DNA of 64,000 nucleotides from Alisma plantago-aquatica (lineage: Eukaryota; Streptophyta; Magnoliopsida; Alismatales; Alismataceae), in assembly GCA_963693085.1 (NCBI GenBank), contig OY856412.1, forward strand, positions 1,126,072,244 through 1,126,136,243. The letters are read 5' to 3'. Of this stretch, positions 1 through 12,213 are shown in pieces; position 1 is the stretch's first letter, and each line of letters begins with the position of its first letter. The notes beneath the pieces are model-generated. The model was given only the letters and a program-made list of their open reading frames with translations. It searched no databases and was not told the origin of the DNA. The translations under genes were made by a program, and so were the position numbers.

Positions 1-884
1 AAAATGAATTGAAATGATGCAGTCAGAATTAGTAGAAACCTTTTAGAATTGCCAAAATAGCAATGTCTAGAGAAGAATGAAAAGAGGGAGCCACAATATA
101 AGTTATCAAATTTTATTGGATAGTTTACACTATGGTGAGAAAGGATAGAGAGAGATGTGAGAGTGTTTAGTTAAAGCAAGGAGAAAACTAAAGAATTTTT
201 TGGACAATGAGGAAACATGGAAGTATTACTAAAAATTATGACAAGAGAGAGAGAGTGTGTGTGTATGAAGTCAAAATAGTCATGTAAGGTCAAAAATAGA
301 TATAGCCAAGAGACATGTAGTTGAATGAATATGAGAGACATAGAAATAAATAGTTGGAGAATAAGGAGAGAGGTGCAATAGAGGGCTTGTTGAATATAGA
401 TGAGTGGGATTTAGTATAGGGTTAAGGAGAAAGAAAACATAGAAAAGAAGAAAAAATGAGGAAGAAACATCTGATGAGAGAGTTATATGACCATTGCAAT
501 TGGAAAATTACATTATATGATTGGATATGTAATAAAAATAGTAGAACTATAATTAGTTCAAGAATATGTACTCTACTACTTTTATTAATAACTTCCATTA
601 ACATTGGTATTCAACTTGTGCAGTATATTACTTTGACTTTTACTTTTGCAAAGAAGGTAACCATAGCTAGTAGGACACTAAACATTAACCTCCCAATCCG
701 TATGGCAGTGCTTAATTCAAACAAAACAATTAACATGGAGCATGATGGCAGTTCAGTTTAACATCATTTGAGTATGATTTGAGAATATAAATGGTTTCCC
801 TCAACTCACTATCTAAACCAATCGGGTTTATTCTATTGATAGTTTTCTGAGTAAACTTTATGAAAGTGAATTGTCATGCCTAAG
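1..884. other. AT-rich flank, no gene recognised
   Basis: Open frames here are short, have no recognisable domain and look like chance. A short GA/GT microsatellite lies at about 244-264. Nothing else supportable is visible. Confidence 0.5.
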
Positions 885-1698
885 CAGTGGCAGAGTCAGA
901 ATTTCAAATTAGGTGAGGCCCATGTACCCATTGGTGTGTGTTCATGAGAGAAGGGAACAGGTAGATTGTTCTTTATATAATGGTCATCACATTAAGCTCA
1001 AGTGTATTCTTACTAGCTACACAACCATTAGGGTATCTTGGACATTCAGTTTTATATTCATCGGTTGCATCAAGATATTGACAACCATACTTGGGCATCC
1101 ATAAATGTTGGAGCCTGAAGTAATAGATTAAAAAATTAGGTTTTGTTTAAATATATACCTAGTATGCATCAACTTACATAGAATATGTTTGAATTAGGCT
1201 GCATGACTCTGATCGTCTAAGAATAGAAGCGACAAAGCAAAAGTTGCAATTAGGCTCTGATTGATTAATTGTAACTGGTCTAGAAAACTTATGAATTGGA
1301 GTTCTTAAAATAGTTTTTCATGATTGGTTTAAAGTGAGTTACATAGTTACATACAAAATTGAGTTCATGAGTTCCTTCTTAGAAAGAGAAGAAAATGAAT
1401 TTAGGAACCATTGACAATATTATATGTATAATTATATTTTTCATCCTTCATAAATGACACTTGTAAATTATTTGTGACTAAGAATGTTAGTAGAGTGTAT
1501 ATGGTTTATTACCAAAATCATAACATAATATGAAATAATAATATACACTATAAGCGACACCATGTAAAAGTATGTTACACTGCAACTACCATTATCATTG
1601 TGGTCTATAAAATAAAATGATATAAACACCATGAAATAGTAATCGCACTGCACCATGCGATAAAAATATGTGATTTATACAATATATTTTTGTACTTC
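885..1698. other. AT-rich flank with a possible transposon end at 885
   Basis: A CAGTGGCAGAGTCAG motif starts at 885. It resembles the terminus CAGTGGCAGAGCC of the AT-rich element that ends at 57404, so it may mark a relic of a related DNA element. The body to its right shows no similarity by eye to the 52.8-57.4 kb copies. The rest is AT-rich, non-coding and runs up to the Athila insertion point at 1699. Confidence 0.3.
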
Positions 1699-1703
1699 AT
1701 GTT

Positions 1704-3432
1704 TGATAACACTTTATTTTACGTACTTTTTGTATATATTGTATACCTCCTTTAGTATATCTTTTACTAGCTTTCCCCAAAATTTGACCATCTTTTTGCC
1801 TAAGACTTCACTTACACATCTTTCTTTGTTTTCAGGTACATTTATAGCCGAAGTTGCGGTCATCACCTCGATTGTGACCTACTTGTGCAACAAGGATGGT
1901 CAAGGTCTTCAAATTCCTTAAGATTGCGATCATTTTGCATTCAAGTCAGCATGCGCTCAACCTGAGGCCACGATCATTGCTAACCTACGATCACAACAGA
2001 GGTTGTGATCAGTACAGAGGCCTCGATCAACCCAGGGACCGCGGTCTAATTGGAGACTGTGAATGGCAAGTTCGACTATGGATCAAAGAAGCTTGCAATC
2101 CAAATGGGGTCACAAATCCTTGTAGACCGCAAGCAACCTACAGACCGCAAACAAGTGAAGAAACCTAGACTGCGTTCCTCGCCCACAAAGGCTAAGTTCA
2201 TATCACAACAAAGTTTGACCATGACAAGAGAAGTAATGAAGAGCAGACCGCGACCACAGCCTCACACCTCCCCAACCTAGACCACAATTGCAGTCTAGGC
2301 TTAAGTCAGTGGAATATGCCTATAAATAGGCCACCCACCCCTCTTGTCAAATCATCAGATCATAGATCAGATCTAGAAGGCCATGAAGTGATGCTGCATC
2401 CCAGACACATTTTGTTCCATCCCATCGACCAATCTTGGATCTCCAAAGGTAGAAGCTAAAGAGAGAGAAGACTGACGAGTCCTTCTTTGAGAGAAGAAGA
2501 TCGTTCGTGCCTTCAACGTTCTTGATCTAGATCTAAAGAAGTATTGTGACATATCACGTTCCTTCTCTCTTTGTCTAGATCTAATAATTCCATTCCATTA
2601 TACTTCCCTCCTCATTTTGTGGGACTTCATGTATATATCTTTCTATAACGTCATTATGTTATCTGCAAGCATGAGCAGCTAAACACCTTAACTTGCGTTG
2701 GGAGTAGCCACTAAGGCTCTCCCAACATGTATATTGTCTCTTTCTGTTGAATATATATACTCTTATCAAGATTATTTCTATACACATGTTTTAATGCTTC
2801 ACTTGTATGCTTAACTACCATCTTGTGATGTTTGATAGTTGATATCTCGAGCTAGTAATATCGCCTTTATCATGTGTTGTGGAGTAGTATGAATGCATGA
2901 GAGTGTTAGAATGCTAAAGCTTTAAACCATATGTTATGCTTTGTGGTTTACATGTAGTTGTCTCGAGAGAGAGGCTACCCTTAGACTTAGATCTATCCTC
3001 ATCTCAAGAAAGAGTGGAATAGATGCTATAGATGGTTGCTTGTAATCTTGATAGGAGTATATGTGAGAGAGAGACGATGTTGCATGTTGGAGAGACGTCT
3101 TAGTAGGTGAAACCCGATCCGAGTTTCCTCCCATATACCTGTTACATCTTGTTTCCATTTTTGTTTGTTCTTATTATCTTTGTTTTACTTGCCTTGTTTT
3201 AGTTTGAGTGCCATCGTTCCTTAGGGAACACCCCTTAAAATACCCTCTTTATTTGGAGTATAAGAGTGTTGGATTTTATGCACTTAACACTACCAACCTT
3301 GTCCCTGTGTTCGACCCTGATCGCTACACTGGACCCCGTTTATCATTGCGGGGACTTGAGAGTCAGGTTATCTCTTTAAAAGTCTGACTACTCTGAATCT
3401 GCTCCTTTGGGACGTGTGATTTAGGCTGGTCA
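1704..3432 (+). repeat. 5' LTR of the Athila-like element
   Basis: About 1729 bp, starting TGATAAC and ending GGTCA. It aligns by eye along its length with 24288-25272 plus 46121-46824, the split 3' LTR. The U3 part (about 1850-2290) is full of GACC/GGTC and CGATC words around partly palindromic sites such as GACCGCGGTC. A TATA box lies at 2321. The two LTRs differ by scattered substitutions and small indels, so the insertion is old. Confidence 0.9.
2321..2329 (+). promoter_or_regulatory. TATA box of the Athila 5' LTR
   Basis: TATAAATAG in the context GCC-TATAAATAGG-CC, conserved at the matching place in the 3' LTR (24900). It lies just downstream of the GACC/GGTC-rich block and would start the genomic transcript. 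Assignment rests on motif and position. Confidence 0.7.
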
Positions 3433-3438
3433 ACTTTT

Positions 3439-3453
3439 TGGCGTCGTTGTTGG
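3439..3453 (+). other. Primer-binding site, tRNA-Asp type
   Basis: TGGCGTCGTTGTTGG lies 6 nt after the 5' LTR. It matches TGGCGCCGTTGCCGG, the complement of the plant tRNA-Asp 3' end, at 13 of 15 positions. Both mismatches are C-to-T changes, as expected from decay of methylated cytosines. Athila-lineage elements typically use this primer. Confidence 0.85.
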
Positions 3454-3684
3454 GGAAAAGGCAAAACGACACTGTTAAGAAAGTGAATCCACTCCTCTAT
3501 ACTATCGTGCCTCATGTTTACCAATAAGCTTGACTGCACTTAAATCTTTAACCCTGCTAACTTACGGTTACTATAGTTCACTTTACATGTCTAGTTTTTC
3601 TGACTCGACCGTACATTTTGTTAGGGTAACCGAAGAAGGCAAGTCTAATCTCCATCTGAGCTTTTGTTCCTCCCGCGAGACAAG
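3454..3684 (+). other. Athila leader between primer site and gag
   Basis: Untranslated leader of about 230 bp. I see no feature in it beyond its position between the primer-binding site and the first methionine that is in frame with gag. Confidence 0.5.
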
Positions 3685-5509
3685 ATGCCTCCTTGAAGGG
3701 ACGACCACTGCTTTGGTGAAGAACGTGCTAGGATCCCGCTTGATCCACCTCCCTCTAGAGAAGAAACAGAGGATCTTGAACTAGAAAAGCGTGAAAAACA
3801 CGAGGAAAAACATGAAGTGTGATGCAAAGATGACCATCATGAGGAAGACCGTCGCCATCGTTGTAGACATAGAAGGAACCATGAGGACTGTGAGTGGGAT
3901 GGTGAGAGAGATTGCAACCACAAGAATGGTGAAGAAGACAAAACTCTATGTGAATTGGCTGCTACCAGGGCCAATGAGTCTAGATGCCCCGTCATAATCC
4001 CATGCTTTGATGTAGCAAACTTCAACCTGAAGCCTATTGTAATCTTGATGATTCAAAACAAGTCTTTTCGGGGAAGTTCCAAAAATAAAAACCCCTACCA
4101 CCACCTTAATACCTTCAAATATATTTTTGATGCCATCAAGATGAGAGGAGTCCCCCAAGTGGTAATTTATTGTAAGGGATTTATCTTCTCCATAGAAGAC
4201 AAAGAAATATCTTAGTACCTCAGCCTACCTCATCACTCTCTAAATGGCTGGAGGGATCTTGTTGATGCCTTTGTCACAAAGTTTTATTCGACTGAGAAAA
4301 CAATTCAGAATAGACAAAGGATAACCTCATTCATGCAGAAGCCAGGTGAGAACCTACATGAGGATTGAAAGAGATTCCAAGAATATCTATGGGATTTCCC
4401 TCACCATAACTATGGAAAAGGTTTCTTAGTTACAACTTTCTATAATGGGTTGACCCCAGCTGAGAGGACATCACTGAATGATGTGACAAGAAGTGTTTTC
4501 CTAGGAGAGAAACCAAGCAGGATGATCAAGATCATTGAGAACATGACTGCGCTGCAAGTAGGCATGGACTACAACAGAAATGATAGAGGATATGCCAAGA
4601 AGGAGGCCAATGAAGGACGGTCTACTAAAGCTAAGGCTCTGGAGGCGATCACTACCCTGATTCAAAAGATAGCTGACGTCCAGCAGCTAAAGGACTTAGG
4701 AAGAAAGTGCAAGAAACATGTGGATAAAGTGATGAAGTGTGTTACCTGTGGCCAGGGAGGGAACAAAATTGACAACTGCATTTACACCAGGCCGAAGGAA
4801 TCTGATGATAGTAAAAGTGAGGAAGAAGATGAGAATGTCTCCTATGCATAACTTTAAGAGGCCAGACCATCCTGGTTTCAATTATAGAAACAAGGATGTA
4901 GCTGAGAATTCACACCAGCTGAACAACTCACAAAAATCGCCCCCAGGGTTTGAAAAGAGAAGAAGACAAACTCAGTATACTCAGATGACCAACTATCAAA
5001 CCAACAAAAATAACTACTCAAGATAAGGTAAGAATCAGAATCGTCAAGGAGCAGGACCGAACCAAGGACAAGGAAAGGATAACAGTCAACAAGACTTAGT
5101 CACCCAATTATTTGATTTCACTAAGAGGCAAGCCACAATGAACGATCAACTAGTCCAAAGTTCTCTAGCTAATTCTGGCATCCTGACAACCATGCAAGTT
5201 TAGATGGCAGATATGCAGACACACCAACGTCAAATTGACCAACAGCTTGTGCAGTTGGCAGAGTTGGTGAAGAATCCCTCAGAAAAAATTCCATCGAATA
5301 CGGAGACTGCTAAAATGGCTACCCTCTGATCTGAGAGGACACTAAATAATTCTGGAACTAGGGATGACAATGAGGAAGGAAAATATGAGGATCCACAACT
5401 AGAGAAGGAAGTTACTTCTGATAAGTATGCTGATAAGGAAAAGTTTGCTGAAGAAAGTAAAAAGAAAAGTGGAGAAGTTAGGGATCCGGACCCTGTTGAG
5501 GAAATCTTC
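3685..5509 (+). pseudogene. Athila-like gag (capsid/nucleocapsid), broken
   Basis: The start at 3685 (MPP...) is in frame with the later gag blocks. A charged N-terminus rich in His, Glu and Asp is followed by the retrotransposon capsid domain, with landmarks NGWRDLVDAF, RFQEYLWDFPHH and TFYNGLTPAERT at about 4240-4480. A CVTCGQGG stretch near 4740 resembles the start of a zinc knuckle, but the rest of the knuckle is not intact. In-frame stops occur at about 3694, 3820, 4213 and 4366. A frameshift near 4840 moves the frame into the basic, Gln/Asn-rich tail (RPDHPGFNYRN, then PPGFEKRRR), which continues into the protease. Family knowledge: Gag forms the virus-like particle. No functional product is possible from this copy. 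Confidence 0.8.
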
Positions 5510-6275
5510 ATGAAAAAAAATATGTGTGCACCAAGGGTCCCATTCTCATACAAGCTCATCAAGGCACACCTAAAGAAACGATATGAAATATTTATGGAAG
5601 CAGTGAAGAAGTTGCACATAGATGTTCCATTTCTTGATGCCTTGGAAGAAATGCCAACGTATGCAAAGTTTTTCAAAGATCTCATCACAAAGAGAAGGAG
5701 GGGAAGCCATGTTGAAACAATACATCTAGTGAACATGTCTAGCGCTTTTGTTGAAGCTGAATTGTCGACTAAGAAGAAAGATCCCAGAGCTTTTAACATC
5801 CCTTTTGGTGTTGGGGACAACATTGAAAGGAAAGGTCTAGCAGACTTGGGAGCGAGCATTAGCCTCATGCCCCTAAGTTTAGCTCAAAGACTGGGATTGA
5901 CTGACATGGTCAAAACAAACATGAGTATGGAACTGGCAGAACACATGTTCAAGAGACTCATTGGTATAGTAGAAGATGTCCTAATCTTGTGTGGGATGAT
6001 TCTTCATCCCTTGTGGCATTTGTTGTAATAGACACCGTCAAAGACCCGAAGTGTCTTATGATATTCAGACGGACATTTTTGGAAAGTGGTAGAGCTTTGA
6101 TAGATGTCGTTGAAGGCATCATAACTCTCCGGGTTGGAAACAATCACATAGACTTCAAGGTAAAGGACGCCATGAAGGGACCTTCTCTTTTCGAATTGGT
6201 TTACTTCATGGACAGCTACAACCAATATTGTGAGGAGGTTCAAGAGAAAAAGGCTATAGTAGATCCCCTGACGAG
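5510..6275 (+). pseudogene. Athila-like aspartic protease region, broken
   Basis: Contains the retropepsin-like active-site block LADLGASISLMPLSLAQRLGL at about 5840-5900. The usual D-(S/T)-G triad appears as D-L-G-A-S, as in Athila-type proteases. A frameshift near 6000 separates this from the downstream half, which has the flap/C-terminal signature PKCLMIFRRTFLESGRALIDV and RVGNNHIDFKVKDAMK at about 6040-6180. The frame is then cut at 6275 by a LINE insertion and resumes after 7812. In the active element this enzyme would cut the Gag-Pol polyprotein. Confidence 0.8.
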
Positions 6276-7797
6276 TGGGATATAGCGAGTGGCAGAAGTT
6301 CAATCTGGTGCAATATGTTAAGGAAGAGGTTCGAGCAAGCGGTTCCTGGAAAGCTGGTTAACGTCTCAAGACTAGGAAAAGCAGCTATACATGGGAAATA
6401 GTTTATAACAGACAATTGTACTATGTTCCTGGTAGGAGGAAGTTTGATTAACATTTGGAATGATGTGTTGGTTAAACCTGGATTACTACTACGTGATCAC
6501 ACCAAGCATCCAATTCTGGTTGAGCTAGAAGACTTGACTATTAATAGCCTGGTCCTAGACATAGGGATGTGGGATTCTGCATTCTAGTCACACTGGTTTG
6601 ATGAGGAGGTGGTCCAGCATATTCAAACAGTGGTTGTCCCCTTCAGGGAGGACCATAGGGACTATAGAGTTTGGAGCCACACTGCCGAAGGATCTTATTC
6701 TAGAGAACGGCTTACAAAATCATCAGACAACATAAAGAAGTTATTCACGAAGGTTCTTGGGATGACATATGGAAACTAAAAATGCTGGCAAGGATTAAGA
6801 TGTTCACATGGCTGGTAATGCACTCATCCCTACTCACAAATGAACGAAGACAGGAAAGGCATTTGTCGGATACGGAGCTCTTCACTAGATGCAGGAAGGT
6901 GGATGAATCTACTATCCATGCTTTACGGGACTGTGATAAGGTTAAAGCCGTATGGGCCACTCTTTTCACAGCGGAGGAGCAAACTATTTTTTTTTCATCC
7001 AATGAACATTGAAGGATGTTTGAGGGTTGTTTGCAGACAAACCTCTATCTCCACTGAGACATTTTAGATCATTTGCAATTATCTATGGAAATTCAGGAAT
7101 GTTGAGATCTTCGAGGGGGAAATCAAGCACCTAAATCACCAAGTCTATTGCATCAGAAAAGCTATTGAGCTGAACATGGAGGCCTGGTCAATCTACAGTA
7201 ACAATATCAGTCGTACGGTGATCGCTAAGTACTGGAGAAAACCGGACCATGGTGCCGTCAAACTCAATGTTGACATTGTAATTAAAGGGGAGAAAGTGAC
7301 AGTGGCGGTGGTCACTAGAGATGCTGAAGGTAGCTGGTTAGGAGGATGGTCAAAAAGGATACATGTTACATCAATTATTGTGGCAGAACTAGCTGGCATT
7401 CAGCTAGCCTATGAATAGATCCAGAGGAATGCATGGACGTGGGCAATTGTTGAGACAGATAGCCTGATGGAAATACAATTGTTGAAGGAAGAAGAAGTAA
7501 ACCACCCCAACTGTGCTTACTGGTTGACAAAGTTGAAGACAGGGAAGCCAATTAACACCAGGATCCAACATGGGCGACGTGAAGGCAATAGAATTGCAGA
7601 TAGGCTGGCCAAGGCCCATCTTAGAAATACCATGAACCAAGAAGGGTTTGAAAACCCCCCCAAACTTTATCATGAGGGATTACCTCACTGAAAAATAGTC
7701 TAGTGGCAGACCACCAGATTTAAGTACATGTAATGGTTTGAAGTTTTCTTGTATCAGGCTGCAAGAAGAATAAATAGGGCCCAGGTTATGGAAAAAA
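6276..7797 (+). mobile_element. 5'-truncated LINE (L1 clade) inserted in Athila pol
   Basis: Bounded by a 15-bp duplication, agatcccctgacgag (6261-6275) and agatcccctaacgag (7798-7812), with one mismatch. It ends in a short A-run just before the right copy. Only the 3' portion of a LINE is present: the end of the reverse transcriptase region (LINIWNDVLV at about 6440), a zinc-binding RT domain and RNase H. Truncation at the 5' end, a poly(A) end and a TSD of this length are what target-primed reverse transcription leaves. It lies in the same orientation as the host element. Confidence 0.9.
6420..7690 (+). pseudogene. LINE ORF2 C-terminus: RT tail, zf-RVT and RNase H
   Basis: The zinc-binding domain at about 6780-6970 has the plant LINE pattern FTWLVMHSSLLTNERR, then C...HALRDC. 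RNase H at about 7220-7610 reads LNVDIV, VAELAGIQLAYE, VETDSLMEIQ and RIADRLAKAH, which keeps the four acidic positions (D, E, D, D). In-frame stops near 6586, 6777 and 7416 and a frame change after the zinc domain inactivate it. The class is certain by motif; the subfamily is unknown. Confidence 0.8.
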
Positions 7798-7812
7798 AGA
7801 TCCCCTAACGAG

Positions 7813-9560
7813 GGCCCTGAACAACCCAAATCCTCTGGTGGAAGACCCAGTAGTGGTTGAAACTCTAGATTATCTTAACCAAGGTGAAGAAGATCTCAGT
7901 GAGGACAAAGAAGTAATTGAGACTGTAAAATATGCTTCTCTGGAACAGTTGAGCGAAGAGCAAGAGGCTCCCAAGTTGAAACTAGAACTAAAAATACTCC
8001 CTAAAGGACTAAAATATGAATTCCTAGACAATGAGGGAAGGAATCCCGTCATCGTTAACACAAACCTAACGGAAGAACAGATGGAAAGACTGCTGAAAGA
8101 GTTGAGGGAACACAAAAAGGCAATTAGATACTATGTCGAAGACATCAAAGGGCTTAACCCGGCCCTTTGTATGCACATGATAAATTTAGAAGAATCTACA
8201 AAGCCACTGGTTCAGCCTCAAAGAAAATCGAACCAGATGCTAAAAGAAGTAATCAAGAAAGAAATATTGAAACTACAGATGCAAGGATTATATACCTGAT
8301 AAGCGAAAGCAACTGGGTAAGTCCTATTCACGTAGAGCCTAAGAAGGGGGTATGAATGTAGTAAAGGGAGATAATGGTGATGAAGTCGCCAAGAGAAATG
8401 TTACGGGATAGAGGATGTGCATAGAATATAGAAAACTGAATTCAGCCACAAATAAAGACCATTTTCCCCTACCATTCATTGACCAAGTCTCAGAAAGACT
8501 TGTCCACCATGACTTCTTCTATTTCTTGGATGGATATTCTAGATTTTATCTGGTTCTGATCCACCCTGATGATCAAGAGAAGATGACATTTATGTGCATC
8601 TATGGCACATTTGCCTTTAGAAGAATGACTTTTGGGCTATGCAATGCACCGGAGACTTTCCAACGGTGCATAATTTCTATGTTTTCTGACTTCTTAGAAG
8701 ATATAGTTGAGGTGTTTATGGATGATTTTTTAGTATATGGGATAGAGTTTTATGCCTTCCTAAGAAACTTATCCTTAGTACTACAAAGATGTGAGTAGAA
8801 ACACTTGGTCCTAAACTGGGAAAAGTGCCACTTTATGATCCAGAGCGGTATTGTCTTAGGACATAAAATTTCTAAGAAGGGCATCAAAGTGGATCTAAGA
8901 AAAATTGAAGCTATCTCTAAACTCCCGCTGCCGAAGTCTGTGACTGGAGTAAGAAGTCTTCTAGGCCATGTCGGATATTATAGAAGGTTCATCAAGTATT
9001 TCTCAAAAATATTGAAACCCCTATCGAATTTGCTAATTAGGGATGTAGTTTTCGAATTCAATGACGAATTCTTAGAAGCTTTTGACACCCTAAAGAAAGC
9101 TTTGACTTTTGTAACTATCCTACAAGCCCCAGATTGGAAGCTACCATTTGAGATAATGTGCGACGCTAGTGATTACGCCATAGGCATAGTCCTAGGACAA
9201 AAGAAAGACAAAAAGCGTCATGTTATCTATTACGCCAGTTACACATTGAACGAAGCTCAAGTAAATTATACCACCATTGAAAAGGAAATGTTGGAAATAG
9301 TTTTTGCAATTGACAAGTTTCGTTCATAACTTATAGGGTCTAAGGTGAAAGTGTATACTGACCACGGTGCTATACGTTACCTTATACAGAAGAAAGATAC
9401 CAAGCCAAGGCTGCTACGATGGTCTCTGTTGTTGTAGGAATTTGATCATGAAATTATAGACAAGAAAGGAAAGGAGAATGTGGTAGCTGACCACTTATCC
9501 ATAATCATTTTTGATGAGGGAAATGAATTTCCTATTAATGATAACTACGCCAATGAAGCA
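7813..9560 (+). pseudogene. Athila-like reverse transcriptase and RNase H, broken
   Basis: Resumes the host pol frame after the LINE. A connector (about 7838-8300) leads into RT. The blocks seen are NWVSPIHVEPKKG (8310-8355), CIEYRKLNSATNKDHFPLPF (8418-8480), FGLCNAPETFQRCI (about 8634-8672) and the catalytic FMDDFLVYG (about 8718-8744, in place of YMDDF). The RT connection follows with LGHKISKKGIKVD and GHVGYYRRFIKYFSKI. RNase H starts at CDASDYAIGIVLGQ (about 9160), continues with YYASYTLNEAQVNYTTIEKE, and ends with [11 protein letters not shown] and NVVADHLS. Stops near 8297, 8409, 8796, 9327 and 9435, plus a frame change near 8300, disable it. The enzyme would copy element RNA into DNA. 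Confidence 0.85.
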
Positions 9561-10831
9561 TTGCTGATGGCTCAATCAGAGGAACATAGATTACCATGGT
9601 TCACTAATATTTGTAACTATTTGTCCTGTGGCCAGCTGCAACCTGAGATCACATATCACCAGAAGAAAAATATTTTCTCTGACATCAAGAACTATTATTG
9701 GGATGATTCATTGTTGTTTAAAAGGTGTTCAGAGATGTATACCTGAGGAAGACATTTTGTTGATCCTGAAAGAATGTCACTCTTCACCTTATGGAGGGCA
9801 CCACATTGGAGAGAGAACTACTACGAAGGTACTTCAATTTGGGTTTTACTAGCCCACCCTATTTAAATACGTGACGTATTTTGTAAAGGCGTGTAAGGAA
9901 TGTCAACTCACTGGTAATATCAGTAAAAAAGTAAAATGCCTATGGCTGAATGGGTGGAAGTGGAGATCTTCAATGTATGGGGAATAGACTATATGGGCCC
10001 TTTCCCATTATCAAAAGGATACCAGTACATCCTTGTAGCTGTCGGCTACATGTCCAACTGGGTCAAGGCAGTTGCAACTCATACTTGTGATTCTAAATCA
10101 GTGATCAAGTTGTTTGAAAATACCATATTCCCACGCTTTGGAGTGGCTCGCACTATTATAAGTGATGGAGAATCACACTTTGGAGAAAAACAATTTGAGG
10201 CACTATTGAAGAAATGTGGGGTAAAGCACAAGGTCACTACACCCTATCATCCTCAGACCTCAAGACAAGTAGAAGTGTCCAATAGGTAGATAAAACTATT
10301 ATTGGAAAAGATGGTCAGCCGTACTAGGAAAGACTGGTGTATGAAGCTTGACGACACCCTTTGGGCTTACAAGACTGCTTATAAGACACTTATAGGAACA
10401 ACACTGTATAGACTGATCTATGGTCAATCCTTCCATCTACCCCTTGAGTTCGAGCATAAAGCCCTATGGGTGATCAAGTTCATGAACATGAATCTCAAGA
10501 AAACATGCCAGAATATATTCCTGCAACTTCAGGAACTCGAAGAGCTGAGACTACACGCTTATGAAAATGCAAAAATTTATAAAAAAGGACTAAGGTGTGG
10601 CATGATGCCCACCTAAAGAACAAAGATGTCAGTGAGGGTGACAAGGTTCTTCTATTTAATTCAAGCATCTGGCTTTTCTCTTTAAAACTCCGAACAAGAT
10701 GGTCAGGCCTCTTTTCTGTAGTAAGAATATATCCATCAGGAATGATGGAAATTTCAGGGGAGAAAATAGGAACTTTCAAGGTTAATGGTCACAGAGTGAA
10801 AAGAGTTTACAAAGATGAAGCTTTTGTCTGA
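9561..10831 (+). pseudogene. Athila-like integrase, broken
   Basis: The N-terminal HHCC zinc finger is visible as the His pair around ECHSSPYGGHH and CKECQLTG (about 9765-9915). The catalytic core follows: D in [10 protein letters not shown] (about 9977-10006), D in [10 protein letters not shown] (about 10156-10185) and E in QVEVSNR (about 10267). The C-terminal GPY/F-like module reads LRTRWSGLFSVVRIYPSG and ends FKVNGHRVKRVY (about 10690-10810), with no chromodomain after it; this is typical of Athila and unlike chromoviruses. There is a frame change between about 9746 and 9770, stops near 9850 and 10287, and another frame change near 10600. This domain would join element cDNA to the chromosome. 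Confidence 0.85.
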
Positions 10832-12213
10832 AGGTTTGAAATTATTTTGGAGGAACCAAATCAATCACCAGTGGAAAGGAGTGAGGAAATGCAACACCCA
10901 GTTGAGAGAACCAAGGAATGAATGATTATGAAGTTGAGCTAGAGACTTTAAAACAAGCGCTTCTTGGGAGGCAACCCAAATTTTTGCTATTTATCTGAGC
11001 TTTTTCTTTCCCTACCTTTTAGTTTGATTCGTTTCCTTCTCTATTAAGTTTTTTACATATCCTATCCTCCCTTTAAAAAGATGAATTGATTGATGAAACA
11101 GGTTTTGCTTTGGTCAAGTGCTCTGGCTACGGTCTAGACCACGGTCGTGATGTTAACTTTGGTTCAAGCAAGATGATACACCACGACTCGCGGTGTTGCC
11201 GCTTAGCCACCTAGGCCACAACCTGAAAATGTCCTTGAGGAGAAGAGACCATGGGACGCAGTTGTCTTTTAAACACACTACAGTCGTGGTTTCTCCTCCT
11301 ATATATACTAAAACCTCAATTTTACTGATTTCCTTCACCTTTTGCCTTCTCGAGCCTGACTTAAACCCTCCGACTCTAATGAATCACCCGACTACGACCG
11401 ACCTCCTCTGGCACAGCTGACTCGACGCCGCACCCTCACCTCCGTCTTGTCGTCTCATCCATCAGGCAAGGTAACTGTCCAACCCTATTTTTGTTTTTTT
11501 TCACATCGTTTCTACAGTCCTTTGTCGTCACCGCAATCATCGCCAATTTCACTTAGCGTCGTCTCTCATTTCCCGATTCTTTTTGTTGATTGCTAACTTT
11601 TGCGTCGCCGCACCTCTGCCCTTCCCTTCTTTCCTACCCACATGCCGCCACCAATTGTTCTCACCGATCAAAAACACTACCCTAGGGTGGTGTTTTCAAA
11701 CAAAGCTTAAAAACCTGAAAAAAATAACCACTCATCAACGATTAAGGTCCTTCAACCTCTTTCCTACCAACCTGCCCCAATTGAACAGGGACAAAAGGAA
11801 GGTGGAGTCGTTAAACCAGATAGATCGCAAGTCGTGGTATGCGTCAACATCGACCGTGACCAAGATCTACACATTAAACTAACATGTTCGTAGTGTTCCC
11901 TCAAACACATGAGTATCAAGACCACACCACGGGTCACGGTGTTGAAAACCTTAGCATGGAGTTGCGGTCCCCTAGACCACAACCTGCTCAATTCACAGCA
12001 TAAGAACGTGACCGTGACCGTGACCATGACCATGATCTCTTGACCAAGACCAAAACCACAGTGTCCCTTAGATCACCAAAAAGGCCACAGGTCGCGGTCT
12101 CTATAAATAATTTGAACTTAACAAATTTTCCCATACAATTGCAAAAAAATTAAGAGATTAATTATCACTAATTAGATCAAATATAAACTAATTCATTGTG
12201 AAAATTTTGCAGA
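10832..12213 (+). other. Athila spacer between pol and the ORF1/env-like region
   Basis: No gene in about 1.4 kb. Just past pol is CTTGGGAGGCAACCCAA (10962-10979), a short imperfect palindrome. From about 11100 to 12100 there are many GGTC/GACC words (ACGGTCTAGACCACGGTC near 11130; repeated GACCGTGACC near 12010; GGTCGCGGTCTC near 12090) that resemble the U3 of this element's own LTR. The block ends in a TATA-like site at 12102. Confidence 0.6.
12102..12110 (+). promoter_or_regulatory. Possible internal promoter TATA box upstream of the env-like region
   Basis: TATAAATAA lies about 105 bp before the methionine at 12214. It directly follows GGTCGCGGTCTC-type sequence like that upstream of the LTR TATA box. 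A TTTTGCAG at 12206-12213 just before the start could instead act as a splice acceptor. Either would give a separate message for the downstream ORF; this is inference from position and motif. Confidence 0.35.

Noticed and set aside
456..761. Plus-strand 101-codon frame at the left edge
   Set aside because: AT-rich, no recognisable motif, no start or codon-usage support, and an open antisense frame of similar quality.
5230..5868. Minus-strand 212-codon open frame
   Set aside because: Antisense shadow of the gag tail and protease; no domain of its own.
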